Shown here in pieces: positions 24,372 through 33,717 of a stretch of DNA of 64,000 nt (positions within the stretch are counted from its first letter, which is position 1; each line of letters begins with the position of its first letter). The position numbers were made by a program, and so were the translations under genes. Origin of the DNA: Hymenobacter lapidiphilus (GTDB lineage Bacteria; Bacteroidota; Bacteroidia; Cytophagales; Hymenobacteraceae); the NCBI RefSeq assembly GCF_013377885.1, contig NZ_JABKAU010000023.1, positions 1-64,000 on the forward strand, written 5' to 3'. The notes under the pieces are model-generated. The model made no database searches. It was not told the DNA's origin and saw only the letters and a program-made list of their open reading frames with translations.

Positions 24372-25319
24372 CTAGCCCTGCCCCAGGCTGGTACCCGGTT
24401 TAATTGTCGGCTTCTTGGGGTCTTCGGGCGGATCAGCGAGGGTGCCAGGCTCGGCCATGGCCACCTGAATGGGTATGGCCGGCATTTTGGTGGGCAGGCG
24501 CAGCTCCAGAATATCGGGCGGCAAGGCGTAGCCACCGGCCATGAGCGCCACTTTCACCCGGTTCATCACCCGGCTGCGCAGTTCCAGGGTGGCCCGGCGG
24601 TAATCGTCGGTGTCGGTCCAGAAAAACACCTTCAGGTTAACAGTGCTGGCGGCTAGCTCATCAACGATGGCAAATGGCTCACGGTCGGTCAGCACCTCGG
24701 GTTCTTTGCGCACCTGCTCCAGAATCAGGGCAATGGCGGCGGCCACATCATCATCGTAGTCAACCCCCACCACAAACTCCTGGCGGATGAAGCCGTCGCG
24801 GGTATAATTGATGAGCGGCTCCTTGAGCACAATGGCATTGGGAATGGATATGTCGCGGCCATCGAAGGTGCCCATTTCGGTGGTGCGCAGGTTAAGCTTG
24901 GTAATCTGGCCAAACATTTCCTGGATTTTCACCGTGTCGTTGACGCCGAAAGGCCGGTTGAAGGCCAGGATGATGCCGGCCAGGAAGTTCTCGGCAATGT
25001 CTTTGAAAGCGAAACCCACCACGAAAGCCGATAGGCCCGCCGCCCCCAGAATGCCGCCCACCACGCCCGAAAAGCCCAGGATATTAAGCGACACTACCAG
25101 CCCCATCAGCACCAGCACCCAGCGGCCCACCTGGGTCAGGAAATCGGTTAGCAGCGGGTCATCGGAGCGGTTGCTGAGCTTGGCCGCCAGCCAGGTTCGC
25201 AGCCGGCTGGCCCCTACCCACACCACCCCCATCAATACGGCCGCAATCAGCAGCCGGGGCAGCATGTAGAGGAACTGTTCCCAATAAGTGTTGAGTACCT
25301 GGCTGAATTCGTCGGACAT
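24372..25319 (-). CDS. MscS family small-conductance mechanosensitive channel
   Basis: The 315-aa inner-membrane protein has TM helices near 16-38, 68-88 and 90-115 and the pore/beta-domain motif GLSAFVVGFAFKDIAENFLAGIILAFNRPFGVNDTVKI, followed by an NAIVLKEPLINYTRDG beta segment and an alpha-beta C-terminal domain. It should open on membrane tension to relieve hypo-osmotic shock. The Pro/Lys-rich C-terminal tail is disordered. The gene is first in a run with DUF421 and DUF2254 and divergent from the acylase gene. Confidence 0.95.
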   Translation of the reverse strand: MSDEFSQVLNTYWEQFLYMLPRLLIAAVLMGVVWVGASRLRTWLAAKLSNRSDDPLLTDFLTQVGRWVLVLMGLVVSLNILGFSGVVGGILGAAGLSAFVVGFAFKDIAENFLAGIILAFNRPFGVNDTVKIQEMFGQITKLNLRTTEMGTFDGRDISIPNAIVLKEPLINYTRDGFIRQEFVVGVDYDDDVAAAIALILEQVRKEPEVLTDREPFAIVDELAASTVNLKVFFWTDTDDYRRATLELRSRVMNRVKVALMAGGYALPPDILELRLPTKMPAIPIQVAMAEPGTLADPPEDPKKPTIKPGTSLGQG

Positions 25320-25418
25320 TCGGATGGCGTAATAGCGTGGGCGGTGCTGTTTGTACGGGGGCAGTAGTTGTCAGTTGCCGGGCGCGGGTAACTAATCGCC
25401 GCCGCCTATATTGCGCCT

Positions 25419-27650
25419 ATGCGCCTTTCCATCCTTGCTCCTATCCTGCTGCTAAGCGCCTTCGGGGCGCGGGCCCAGGCCTTTCAGCCCGCCGAAATTG
25501 CTCGCTGGCAGCGCCAGGCCAAGCAGGTCACCATCACCCGCGATACCTGGGGCGTGCCCCACGTAAGCGGCAAAACCGATGCCGATGCCGTATTTGGGCT
25601 GCTGTACGCGCAATGCGAAGACGATTTCGCGCGCGTGGAGGCCAACTACCTTGATGCGCTGGGCCGTCGGGCCGAAGTGGAGGGCGAAAGCGTGATTTAC
25701 CACGACCTGCGCGCCCGGCTGTTCATGGACAGCACCCAGGCCATTGCGCTCTACCAGAAAAGCCCCGGCTGGATGCGGCAGCTGCTGCAGGCCTTCGCCG
25801 ACGGCACCAACTACTACCTGCACACTCACCCGCAAACCAAGCCCCAATTGCTGCGCCGCTTCCAGCCCTGGATGCCGCTGCTGTTCTCGGAAGGCAGCAT
25901 TGGGGGCAACGTAAGCGTGGTGCCGGTAGAGCGGCTAAAGGCCTTTTACAGCCGCCAGCTGGCTCCCGGTACCGGCTGGCAGCCCCCGCAACTGCCCGCC
26001 AAAGAAGACTTGCTCGACCGTTCTTCGCTGGGTTCCAACGGCTTCGCTATCGGGCCGCAGCTCAGCGCCAGCGGCCACCCGCTGCTGCTCATCAACCCGC
26101 ACACCTCGTTCTATTTCCGGCCCGAAGTGCAGATGACCAGCCAGGCCGGCCTGAACGCCTACGGGGCCGTAACGTGGGGCCAGTTTTTCATCTACCAGGG
26201 CTTTAACGAGCACTGCGGCTGGATGCACACCTCCAGCTACGCCGACTCGATGGATGAGTACCTCGAAACCGTGGCCCAGCAGCCCGACGGCCGTTATACC
26301 TACCGCTACGGGGCCGAGCAGCGGCCCGTGCGCCAGCAGCCCGTACGCGTAGCCTACCGCGCCACCGATGGCACCACCAAGCACCGCGAGTTCACCACCT
26401 ACCACACCCACCACGGCCCGGTAGTAGGCCAGCAGCCCGACGGCCAGTGGCTGACGGTGCGCATGATGGACACGCCGGTGGCGGCCCTGGAGCAGTCGTA
26501 CCTGCGCACCAAGGCCACCGATTACGCCAGCTTTCAGCAGGTGATGAAGCTGAACGGCAACGCCTCGAACAACACGGTATTTGCCGACAGCAAGGGTACC
26601 ATTGCCTACTGGCACGGCAACTTTATGCCCCGCCGCGACCCTCAGTTTGACTGGAACCGGCCGGTAGATGGCAGCAACCCCAAAACCGAGTGGCAGGGGC
26701 TGCACCAGGTGGAAGACATTGTGCAGGCGAAAAATCCGGCCAGCGGCTGGCTACAGAACTGCAACGCCACGCCCTTCACGGTGGCCGGCCCCGGCAGCAG
26801 CCCCGCCCCCGCCGCCTACCCCGCCTATATGGCCCCCGATGCCGAAAACTACCGTGGCCTGAACGCCGTGCGGGTATTGAGTGAGAAAGCCAAGTCGAAA
26901 TTCACGCTCGATACGCTGCTGGCCGCCGCCCGCGACCCGCACCTGACGGCCTTCGACGAGCTGCTGCCGGCGCTAAGTGAGGCCTACCAAACCGTAGCCG
27001 ACGGCCCCGATGCCCCCCAGGGCGACATCCGGGAGGCCATAACGCTGCTGCGGGCCTGGAACCACAACTACGCCACCACCTCAGTGGCCCAGACCGTAGC
27101 TACTTACTGGGCCGAGCGCCTGTTGCGGCTGGCCCGCCCCCGTGCCCAACCCGGCCAGCCCCTCGACCAGATGGCAATGATTCGCTTCGCCATCAAAAGC
27201 ACCACGGCTCCTGAGAAAGTAAATGCCCTGCAGGAAACCCTCGATGAGCTGACGACCTCGTTTGGCAGCTGGCGGCAGCCCTGGGGCGACATAAACCGCT
27301 TCCAGCGCCTCACCGGCCGCATTGACGAGGTGTACGACGACAAAAAGCCCAGCCTGCCGGTGGCCTTCACCTCTTCGGCTTGGGGCTCGTTGGCCGCCTT
27401 TGGCTCGCGCGCCCGCTCCGGCACCCAAAAGCGCTACGGCGATGTGGGCAACAGCTTCGTGGCCGTAGTTGAGTTTGGGCCCCGGGTGCGGGCCCGCTCG
27501 GTGCTGGCCGGCGGCGTTAGTGGCCAGCCCGCTTCGCCCCACTTCACCGACCAGGCCCCACTGTATGTGCAGCAGCAGTTCAAAAACATCTGGTTTTATC
27601 CCGAAGACATCAAACAGAATGCCAAGCGCACCTATTCGCCGGGGCAGTAA
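25419..27650 (+). CDS. Penicillin acylase family hydrolase (acyl-homoserine-lactone acylase-like)
   Basis: The 743-aa precursor is exported (signal MRLSILAPILLLSAFGARAQ) and belongs to the Ntn-hydrolase S45 family. The alpha chain starts VTITRDTWGVPHVSGKT; autocatalytic cleavage should free Ser206 in LGSNGFAIGP as the beta-chain nucleophile. Further motifs are NPHTSFYFRPEVQM and FNEHCGWMHTSSYADSMDEY. Substrates could be acyl-homoserine lactones, penicillins or other N-acyl compounds; sequence alone does not decide. The periplasm is the expected location. It is monocistronic, divergent from MscS. Confidence 0.9.
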   Translation: MRLSILAPILLLSAFGARAQAFQPAEIARWQRQAKQVTITRDTWGVPHVSGKTDADAVFGLLYAQCEDDFARVEANYLDALGRRAEVEGESVIYHDLRARLFMDSTQAIALYQKSPGWMRQLLQAFADGTNYYLHTHPQTKPQLLRRFQPWMPLLFSEGSIGGNVSVVPVERLKAFYSRQLAPGTGWQPPQLPAKEDLLDRSSLGSNGFAIGPQLSASGHPLLLINPHTSFYFRPEVQMTSQAGLNAYGAVTWGQFFIYQGFNEHCGWMHTSSYADSMDEYLETVAQQPDGRYTYRYGAEQRPVRQQPVRVAYRATDGTTKHREFTTYHTHHGPVVGQQPDGQWLTVRMMDTPVAALEQSYLRTKATDYASFQQVMKLNGNASNNTVFADSKGTIAYWHGNFMPRRDPQFDWNRPVDGSNPKTEWQGLHQVEDIVQAKNPASGWLQNCNATPFTVAGPGSSPAPAAYPAYMAPDAENYRGLNAVRVLSEKAKSKFTLDTLLAAARDPHLTAFDELLPALSEAYQTVADGPDAPQGDIREAITLLRAWNHNYATTSVAQTVATYWAERLLRLARPRAQPGQPLDQMAMIRFAIKSTTAPEKVNALQETLDELTTSFGSWRQPWGDINRFQRLTGRIDEVYDDKKPSLPVAFTSSAWGSLAAFGSRARSGTQKRYGDVGNSFVAVVEFGPRVRARSVLAGGVSGQPASPHFTDQAPLYVQQQFKNIWFYPEDIKQNAKRTYSPGQ

Positions 27651-27659
27651 GGGGGCATA

Positions 27660-27800
27660 GAAGCCGTTTAGAAAGCACCCGAAATCAATCAGAACGTTAT
27701 GCTGAGCCTGCCGAAGCATCTCTACCGCAGTGGCATATGTCTACTTTGGCGGTAGAGATGCTTCGACTCCGCCCATGGCTTCGCTCAGCATGACGTTCTT
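27660..27800. repeat. MITE-like palindrome between acylase and glpD genes
   Basis: Left arm AGAACGTTATGCTGAGCCTG (from 27691), continuing through CGAAGCATCTCTACCGC, faces GCGGTAGAGATGCTTCGA (from 27749) and CTCAGCATGACGTTCTT. GAAGCCGTTTAGAAAG at 27660 matches the outer ends of the 54181 copy. Confidence 0.75.
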
Positions 27801-27826
27801 TTCAACGCCGTACTTCACACTCATTC

Positions 27827-29395
27827 ATGCCCCATTTCCACCGCCCTACCCTGCTGGCCCGGCTCACCAGCCAGCCCGAATGGGATATACTTGTTGTCGG
27901 GGGCGGGGCCACGGGGCTGGGTGTGGCCCTCGATGCCCTGAGCCGGGGTTACCGCACGCTGCTGCTGGAGCGCGACGATTTTGCCAAGGGCACCAGCAGC
28001 CGCAGTACCAAACTCGTGCACGGGGGCGTGCGCTACCTGGCCCAGGGTGATGTGGGACTGGTGCGCGAGGCCCTGCAGGAACGGGGCCTGCTGCTACAGA
28101 ATGCGCCTCATCTAGTCAGCAACCAGGATTTTATCATTCCTAGCTATAGCTGGTGGGGCGGGCCCTTCTATACCATTGGCCTGAAGCTCTATGACTGGCT
28201 GGCCGGCCGCCGCAGCTTCGGCGACTCGCGGCGCCTGAGCAGCGCCGAAACCCTGGGCCGCCTTAGCAACCTGCGCCGCACCGGCCTGCACGGGGGCGTG
28301 CTCTACCACGACGGCCAGTTCGATGATGCCCGCCTGGCCGTAAACCTAGCCCAAACGGCTCTCGAAGCGGGCGGCACGCTGCTCAACCACTGCGCCGTAA
28401 CCGGCCTGCGCAAAGATGCCACCGGCCACCTGACCGGCGTGCAGGCCACCGACCAGGAAACCGGCCGCTCTTACGAGCTACGGGCCCGGGTGGTGGTAAA
28501 CGCCACCGGCGTGTTTGTAGATGAGGTGCTACGCCTTGATGAGCCCACGGCCCGCCCGCTGGTGCAGCCCAGCCAGGGCGTGCACCTGGTGGTAAGCGCC
28601 GATTTCCTGCCCGGCCACTGCGCGCTGATGATTCCGAAAACCGACGATGGCCGGGTACTATTTGCCGTGCCCTGGCAGGGCCGGGTGCTGCTTGGTACCA
28701 CCGACACGCCCCTGCCCGCCGCCAGCACCGAGCCCCGGGCCCAGGAGGCAGAAATCGACTTCATTTTGCGCACGGCCGGCCGCTACCTCACGCGCGCACC
28801 CAGCCGGGCCGACGTGCTGAGCGTGTATGCCGGCCTGCGCCCACTAGCCGCTCCCACCGGCGGCACTACCAGCACCAAGGAGATTTCGCGTAGCCACAAG
28901 ATTATCGTTTCCGAAAGCGGCCTGCTCACCATTACCGGAGGTAAATGGACGACTTACCGCCGCATGGGGGAAGACGTAGTGGACCGCGCCATAGAACTAG
29001 TCTCACTACCGGCAGCCCCCAGCCGCACCGCCCAGCAGCCCATCCACGGGGCCCAACCCACCCCCGACCACCACGCCCCCCTGGCTAGCTATGGTACCGA
29101 TGCGCCGGCCCTGCGCCAGCTTATGCGCGAGCAACCCGAACTGGCCGAAAAGCTTGTACCGGATTTCGATTTCACGCGGGCCGAAGTGGTGTGGGCGGCC
29201 CGCTACGAGCTGGCCCGCACCGTAGAGGACGTGCTGGCCCGCCGGGTGCGCCTGCTGTTTCTGGATGCCCGGGCCGCCAGCCGCGCCGCGCCGGCTGTGG
29301 CCGAACTGCTGGCCCAGGAACTGGGCCACAATGCAACCTGGCAGCAGCAACAGGTGGCGGAATTCACAGAACTGGCGCGGGGATACGTGCTCTAA
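27827..29395 (+). CDS. Glycerol-3-phosphate dehydrogenase, FAD-dependent
   Basis: The 522-aa membrane-associated flavoenzyme oxidises glycerol-3-phosphate to dihydroxyacetone phosphate and feeds electrons to quinone. It shows the FAD-binding DILVVGGGATGLGVALDA (about 20-37), then SSRSTKLVHGGVRYL, the substrate-region GLRPLAAPT, TITGGKWTTYRRM near 370 and a C-terminal DAO_C domain. Length fits GlpD. No glycerol kinase or facilitator is adjacent. Confidence 0.95.
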   Translation: MPHFHRPTLLARLTSQPEWDILVVGGGATGLGVALDALSRGYRTLLLERDDFAKGTSSRSTKLVHGGVRYLAQGDVGLVREALQERGLLLQNAPHLVSNQDFIIPSYSWWGGPFYTIGLKLYDWLAGRRSFGDSRRLSSAETLGRLSNLRRTGLHGGVLYHDGQFDDARLAVNLAQTALEAGGTLLNHCAVTGLRKDATGHLTGVQATDQETGRSYELRARVVVNATGVFVDEVLRLDEPTARPLVQPSQGVHLVVSADFLPGHCALMIPKTDDGRVLFAVPWQGRVLLGTTDTPLPAASTEPRAQEAEIDFILRTAGRYLTRAPSRADVLSVYAGLRPLAAPTGGTTSTKEISRSHKIIVSESGLLTITGGKWTTYRRMGEDVVDRAIELVSLPAAPSRTAQQPIHGAQPTPDHHAPLASYGTDAPALRQLMREQPELAEKLVPDFDFTRAEVVWAARYELARTVEDVLARRVRLLFLDARAASRAAPAVAELLAQELGHNATWQQQQVAEFTELARGYVL

Positions 29396-29444
29396 GCCCA
29401 GGCGGGTGGAACGCGCAGTTTGTCCGTAACGTCCCACTAAGCGT

Positions 29445-29807
29445 TTATGCCTGCGTGAGGTCAGGTCTTTCGTGACTTACGACTGCGCGCTGGTACTGCT
29501 GGCCGAAGCTGGCTACGGCCTCTACCAGCGGCAGCGCGAAGCGGCCGGCTTCCGTCAGCTCGTACTCGACCCGAGGTGGTACTTCGCCAAAGTTGTGGCG
29601 CACGAGCAAGCCGGCATCGGTAAGGTGACGCAACTCCTGTACCAGCATTTTCTCGCTGATGTCGGGTAACAGCCGGCGCAACTCGCCGAAGCGGAGCGCC
29701 CCGCCACGCAGCTGGTGCAAAATCAGGAGCCGCCATTTGCCGCCAACCAGCTCCAACGTAGTGCGGATGGGGCAGCGAGCAGTGATGGATACGGGAGTTG
29801 AGACCAT
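29445..29807 (-). CDS. HxlR family winged-helix transcriptional regulator
   Basis: The 120-aa protein has the HxlR signature: ITARCPIRTTLELVGGKWRL (the conserved early Cys is present), then LRFGELRRLLPDISEKMLVQELRHLTDAGLLVR and VEYELTEAG. HxlR proteins bind operators as dimers and often respond to thiol or electrophile stress through that Cys. It is divergent from an NAD(P)-binding protein with an inverted-repeat operator between, a common arrangement that suggests direct control of its neighbour. Confidence 0.95.
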   Translation of the reverse strand: MVSTPVSITARCPIRTTLELVGGKWRLLILHQLRGGALRFGELRRLLPDISEKMLVQELRHLTDAGLLVRHNFGEVPPRVEYELTEAGRFALPLVEAVASFGQQYQRAVVSHERPDLTQA

Positions 29808-29810
29808 TTC

Positions 29811-29853
29811 TTACCTGTAAGTCAGTACCTGCCTTAGTGGAAGGTACAGGTAA
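29811..29853. promoter_or_regulatory. Candidate HxlR operator
   Basis: Nested inverted repeats TTACCTGTA (29811-29819) with TACAGGTAA (29845-29853), and GTACCT (29825-29830) with AGGTAC (29842-29847), lie in the 81-bp divergent intergenic region. Confidence 0.6.
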
Positions 29854-29888
29854 GGTATGGTTCTTTACGGCAACCAATTTCCTATTCC

Positions 29889-30521
29889 ATGAAAACTATT
29901 GCTCTTTTTGGCGGCTCCGGCCTCACGGGCCAGCAGTTTCTGACCCAGGCCCTGACGGCCGGTTACCGCGTCCGCGCCTTGGCCCGCGACCCGCAGAAAA
30001 TTCCCCAGCGCTCCACTAAGCTCCAGGTTATCCAGGGCGACATCCTTAACGCCAATGACGTCGCCACTACCATAGAGGGCACCGACATCGTGGTGAGCTT
30101 GTTTGGGCAGGTAAAAGGCTCGCCCAAGGACGTGCAGACCCGCGGCACAGCCAACATTGTGGCCGCCATGAAAGAGGCCGGCATCCGGCGCATCATCAGC
30201 CTCTCGGGCGGCGGCCTGCCCTACGTCGACGACCGTCCCAAACTGGCCGACAAGCTCATCAAGGGCATCATGCGCCTCGTAGTGCCCCACGTACTCACCG
30301 ACGCCCAAAACCACGCCGACGTACTCCGCCAAAGTGGCTTAGCCTGGGAAATCGTACGCGGCCCGCGCCTGACCACCGAGCCCGCCCGCGGCCAGTACCG
30401 CGTAGGCTGGGTAGGCGTCGATGCCAGCACCAGCATTGGCCGCGCCGACCTGGCCAACTTCATTCTCCAGCAAGTCGAAGCCGAGGGCTTCGTGCATAAA
30501 ATGCCGTTTGTGAGCTACTGA
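29889..30521 (+). CDS. NAD(P)-binding atypical SDR (NmrA-like) oxidoreductase
   Basis: The 210-aa Rossmann protein begins MKTIALFGGSGLTGQQFLTQ, with the atypical SDR glycine motif GGSGLTGQ near 8-15. It continues DIVVSLFGQVKG and IISLSGGGLPYVDDRP. It lacks the classical YxxxK active site, as in NmrA-like or biliverdin-reductase-B-like proteins, so it may be a flavin/quinone-type reductase or a redox sensor. It is divergent from hxlR and probably regulated by it. Its stop is only 3 bp from the stop of the convergent next gene. Confidence 0.85.
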   Translation: MKTIALFGGSGLTGQQFLTQALTAGYRVRALARDPQKIPQRSTKLQVIQGDILNANDVATTIEGTDIVVSLFGQVKGSPKDVQTRGTANIVAAMKEAGIRRIISLSGGGLPYVDDRPKLADKLIKGIMRLVVPHVLTDAQNHADVLRQSGLAWEIVRGPRLTTEPARGQYRVGWVGVDASTSIGRADLANFILQQVEAEGFVHKMPFVSY

Positions 30522-30524
30522 TCC

Positions 30525-31166
30525 CTATATTCCCAAAGAGTGCGGGTAACCGATAATTTCGGCTTCGGCGGCCAGCTGGGCCCAGTCGGTCAGGTCGGTG
30601 TTCAGGGCCTGGGCATTGGCCTGGGTGAGTGGCTCGTGGCGGTAGAAGCGGGCTATATCGGCGGCTTCCAGCGGCTCGCGCTCCGTTTCGTCGAGGTAAT
30701 AGCCGTTGGCCCAGTCGGCGTAGGTTTCGGGGTCTTGGTCGAAAATGGCCAGCAAATCCTCCGAGCCATCGTCCTCGTCCTTGTCTATTATGCCGGTTTG
30801 CCAGCCGTGGGCGGGCGTGTACCACAGGCAGAAAGCAGTGCCGATAGAAGCCACCGGCTCGCCGAACATAAACTCCTCGAAGGCGGCGGGCAACCCCCGG
30901 GTAAGCTGCTCCTTATCGGCCGCCTCGTATCCCGAAAGCGAGCCGTTGATGCAGCAGCCCTCGGGCCGGAACAACACCATCAGCTGGTCGCCCTCGCCGT
31001 CGTTCATCTCCAGCATCTGCTCCCCTTCGTCCCATTGCGGGTCGTAGGTGTAGTAGCGATACTCGGGGTCGGGCGAGTTGATGGCGTCGAGCATGGCCAG
31101 CGCCTGGCCGAGGCGCTGCAAATCGGCGGCAGGCGGCAGGCCGGCGGAGTTGAGGGTGGAAAGCAT
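30525..31166 (-). CDS. Conserved hypothetical acidic protein
   Basis: The 213-aa protein is soluble and strongly acidic (QWDEGEQMLEMNDGEGDQ and IIDKDEDDGSEDLLAI). Motifs such as GCCINGSLSGYEAADKEQ and FCLWYTPAHGWQTG recur in uncharacterised bacterial proteins of this size; no domain name is certain. There is no signal peptide. It begins MLSTLNSAGLPPAADLQRL at an ATG. It is convergent with the NAD(P)-binding gene, and AGCT repeats lie just upstream. Confidence 0.75.
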   Translation of the reverse strand: MLSTLNSAGLPPAADLQRLGQALAMLDAINSPDPEYRYYTYDPQWDEGEQMLEMNDGEGDQLMVLFRPEGCCINGSLSGYEAADKEQLTRGLPAAFEEFMFGEPVASIGTAFCLWYTPAHGWQTGIIDKDEDDGSEDLLAIFDQDPETYADWANGYYLDETEREPLEAADIARFYRHEPLTQANAQALNTDLTDWAQLAAEAEIIGYPHSLGI

Positions 31167-31175
31167 ATTCTGAAG

Positions 31176-31206
31176 CTCTTAGCTGACAGCTGTTAGCCGT
31201 TAGCGA
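31176..31206. repeat. AGCT-type short repeat cluster
   Basis: CTTAGCTGACAGCTGTTAGCCGTTAGC belongs to the same unit family as the repeats at 10397 and 33718. It is immediately upstream of the 30525-31166 gene. Confidence 0.5.
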
Positions 31207-31300
31207 TGGTCTATTAAAACAGGATGGATGTCCGCGCCGGGCATATGTTCACAGCCCAAACGAATGTTTCAGCCCACAGGCCTCCACAGAACTCGGCTGC

Positions 31301-32173
31301 TCAATACGTCTTGGTCATATCGGCCGGCACTACCAGCACGAAATCGGCTTTCTGCTGATTGTCTTTCTCCAGCTTCGGCAGCTGTTCTTGTGAAACAGTG
31401 CTGATTGTAAGCACCTTCAGCTGTGGGTTTTGCTGGCGCAGGTAAGCCAGGATACCGTCGTGGTTATCGGAGTGGTAGCTGCCGTTGAGGTGTAGCAGCA
31501 GGTGGCCGGCGGGCCGGGCTTGGTTGAGGAAAAAGGCCATGGTAGCATCCTTGAGCGCTTGGGCCTGGATGATGTTCTGCACGCCGGCCGCATGAGCCGC
31601 GTCGCCCCCGAACATCTTCACCATGTTTTTGTAGCCGGGCAACTCGTAATCCACCGTCAGTGGCAATGGTGGCAGCCAGGTTTTGGTAGTGGTACCCAGC
31701 GTGTCGAGGGCCGCGAGGCTGCCTTTGGCCACCAGCGAGGCGTAGCGCCGCGGCACATTGGTGCCCACCACCCGAAATTTCTGCTTTCGGGCCAGTTGCA
31801 GCAGTGGCTTGTAGTCGGTGCCATAATTGGGCCAGGGCCGACTGGCGGCCTCGAAGTTCTGGTCGTCCAGCTCGCCGGTTATGTACTGGTCCACGAGCGG
31901 CTGCACGTCGCGCTCAAACATTTCGAGCCCCAGCACCAGCTGACCCTGTTTCAGGCGGAGCAAATCTTTGGTGAGCTGCAACTGCAGCCAGTGCGCAATG
32001 GGGTCGTTGTGCTGCTCGCCGAAGAACACCACGTCGGCCGCGGCCAGCTTCTTCAGCATGGCCTCGTAGCCTACCGGCTTACCGCCGGCCGCAAACAGAC
32101 GGTAAGCCGGCCGGTCCTGAGCCTTGGCCAGGGCCGGGCCGATGAGTAGTAGCAGAAAGAGAAGAACGCGCAT
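31301..32173 (-). CDS. ChaN-like heme-binding-family lipoprotein/exported protein
   Basis: The 290-aa protein has a signal peptide (MRVLLFLLLLIGPALAKAQ) and the ChaN/TIKI-type fold: VVFFGEQHNDPIAHWLQLQL near 50, LGLEMFERDVQPLVDQYITG and HLNGSYHSDNHDGILAYL near the C-terminus. Family members bind cofacial heme or are TIKI-like proteases; the early GEQHND and late H-S-H residues are the expected ligands. The location is the periplasm or outer membrane. It is followed by a large palindromic repeat on its upstream side. Confidence 0.88.
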   Translation of the reverse strand: MRVLLFLLLLIGPALAKAQDRPAYRLFAAGGKPVGYEAMLKKLAAADVVFFGEQHNDPIAHWLQLQLTKDLLRLKQGQLVLGLEMFERDVQPLVDQYITGELDDQNFEAASRPWPNYGTDYKPLLQLARKQKFRVVGTNVPRRYASLVAKGSLAALDTLGTTTKTWLPPLPLTVDYELPGYKNMVKMFGGDAAHAAGVQNIIQAQALKDATMAFFLNQARPAGHLLLHLNGSYHSDNHDGILAYLRQQNPQLKVLTISTVSQEQLPKLEKDNQQKADFVLVVPADMTKTY

Positions 32174-32203
32174 AGTTCAAAGATAACAGCTGGCGCGGAC
32201 CAA

Positions 32204-32308
32204 TTCTGCCGGTCATCCGGAACAGGCGAAGGACCTATACGGAAACCAACCCAACGTGTGGATTTGCTTCTGTATAGGTCCTTCGCCTGCTCCGGATGAC
32301 CGGCAGAA
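32204..32308. repeat. 41-bp-arm inverted repeat
   Basis: Arms 32204-32244 and 32268-32308 begin TTCTGCCGGTCATCCGGA and pair with few mismatches around a 23-bp spacer. It lies between the ABC permease stop and the ChaN start. It is a member of the dispersed MITE-like palindromes with a different core sequence. Confidence 0.8.
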
Positions 32309-32320
32309 CTTACCGTTCTA

Positions 32321-33709
32321 TCAGCCTTTATAAAACAGCCACTTCGACAGCTCGCGGTAGGTGATTTTTTTGCCGTACATGAGCACGCCCACCCGGTAGA
32401 TGCGGGCTGCCACCCATACGGTGCCGATGAAACCTACAATCAGCAGCGCAACAGATAGGGCCAGCTGCCACACCGGCACCCCGAACGGCAGCCGGATAAC
32501 CATGGCAATGGGCGAGGTGAACGGTATCATCGACATCCAGAAGGCCACCGGCCCGTCGGGGTTGCGCAGGATCACGCTCACCCCAATGATATAGCTCAGA
32601 ATCAGGGGCATGGTAATCGGAAACATAAACTGCTGGGTGTCCGTCTGGTCATCCACGGCCGCTCCAATTGCCCCGAACAGCGCCCCATAGAGCAGGTAGC
32701 CGCCCAAAAAGTAAATCACGAAGCCAACCACAATCATACCCAGCGGCAGCCCGCGCAGGGCCTTAAACACACTGAACCGCTCCGATACGGCGGCGGCCGG
32801 GTCGGCCGGCGTTGCGGCGTTGTCGGCGCTGGCTACTTCGGCACCGCCCATTACCTGGGCCGCCCGCTCGGTACCGCCGGGGTTGGCCGCCATTTCGGTT
32901 TTGGCCGTGGCAGTCAGCTTATCGGCAAACAGGGCCGTTATGGCCGAGGTAGCTCCCACCGACAGGATACCCCAGAGCAAAAACTGGGTGAGGCCTACGC
33001 CCGCAATACCCACAATCTTGCCCATCATCAGGTCAAACGGCTTCACCGACGAAAGCATCACCTCCATAATCCGGCTCGATTTCTCCTCGCCCACACCGCG
33101 CATAATCTGCACGCCGTACATGAAAATGAACAGGTAAATGAGCAGTGCCAGCGCGTAGGCAATACCCGAGGTAGCCAGGGCGTTACTGTTCTTCTCCTTG
33201 CCACTTTCATCGAGGTTGATGCTGGCCACATCGATGTTGGTTTTCAGCGCATCCAGCTTTTCCTGTGACAGGCCCGAAGCCAGCATTTTGTCTTCCGAGA
33301 ACAGCTTATCCAAAGCGTTTTCCACGGCCTGCTGCTTGCGGATGCTCACGTTGCCCTTGGCGTAGAGCTGCACGCCGCGCGGGGCCTCCAGGCTCAGGCC
33401 GGCTGGCAGGTACAGCAGCCCGTCAGCTTCGGATTTGAGGTAGTCCTTTTTCACCGTTTCCAGCGTGCCCTGCACAGGCTTAAACTGCATCTGCTTCGTC
33501 GAAACGAGCCGCGCGCCCAGGCGCTGCCCGCTCATATCGAGCACCTGCACTACGTCCTGCGTGTCGTTGTCGGAGGTGGCAATCTTAACGATGAAGAAGC
33601 CGAATGCAGCCACCACCAGCGGCACGAGTAGCGTCATGATCAGGAAGCTGCGCTTTTTTACCCGGGTCAGGTATTCACGCTGCGCGATAAGCCAGAAGTT
33701 GGAAGGCAT
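32321..33709 (-). CDS. ABC-2 type transporter permease (NatB-like)
   Basis: The 462-aa inner-membrane permease opens NFWLIAQREYLTRVKKRSFL, has a first TM at about 20-42, a large extracytoplasmic domain to about 175, and five further TMs (for example GIAYALALLIYLFIFMYGVQ, then EEKSSRIMEVMLSSVKPFDLMMGKIVG). The EEKssRimEvllSSv motif identifies the NatB/ABC-2 exporter group. It pairs with the ATPase gene upstream. Substrates could be sodium or a drug/lipid; unknown here. Confidence 0.92.
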   Translation of the reverse strand: MPSNFWLIAQREYLTRVKKRSFLIMTLLVPLVVAAFGFFIVKIATSDNDTQDVVQVLDMSGQRLGARLVSTKQMQFKPVQGTLETVKKDYLKSEADGLLYLPAGLSLEAPRGVQLYAKGNVSIRKQQAVENALDKLFSEDKMLASGLSQEKLDALKTNIDVASINLDESGKEKNSNALATSGIAYALALLIYLFIFMYGVQIMRGVGEEKSSRIMEVMLSSVKPFDLMMGKIVGIAGVGLTQFLLWGILSVGATSAITALFADKLTATAKTEMAANPGGTERAAQVMGGAEVASADNAATPADPAAAVSERFSVFKALRGLPLGMIVVGFVIYFLGGYLLYGALFGAIGAAVDDQTDTQQFMFPITMPLILSYIIGVSVILRNPDGPVAFWMSMIPFTSPIAMVIRLPFGVPVWQLALSVALLIVGFIGTVWVAARIYRVGVLMYGKKITYRELSKWLFYKG

Positions 33710-33717
33710 GGTTTTTT

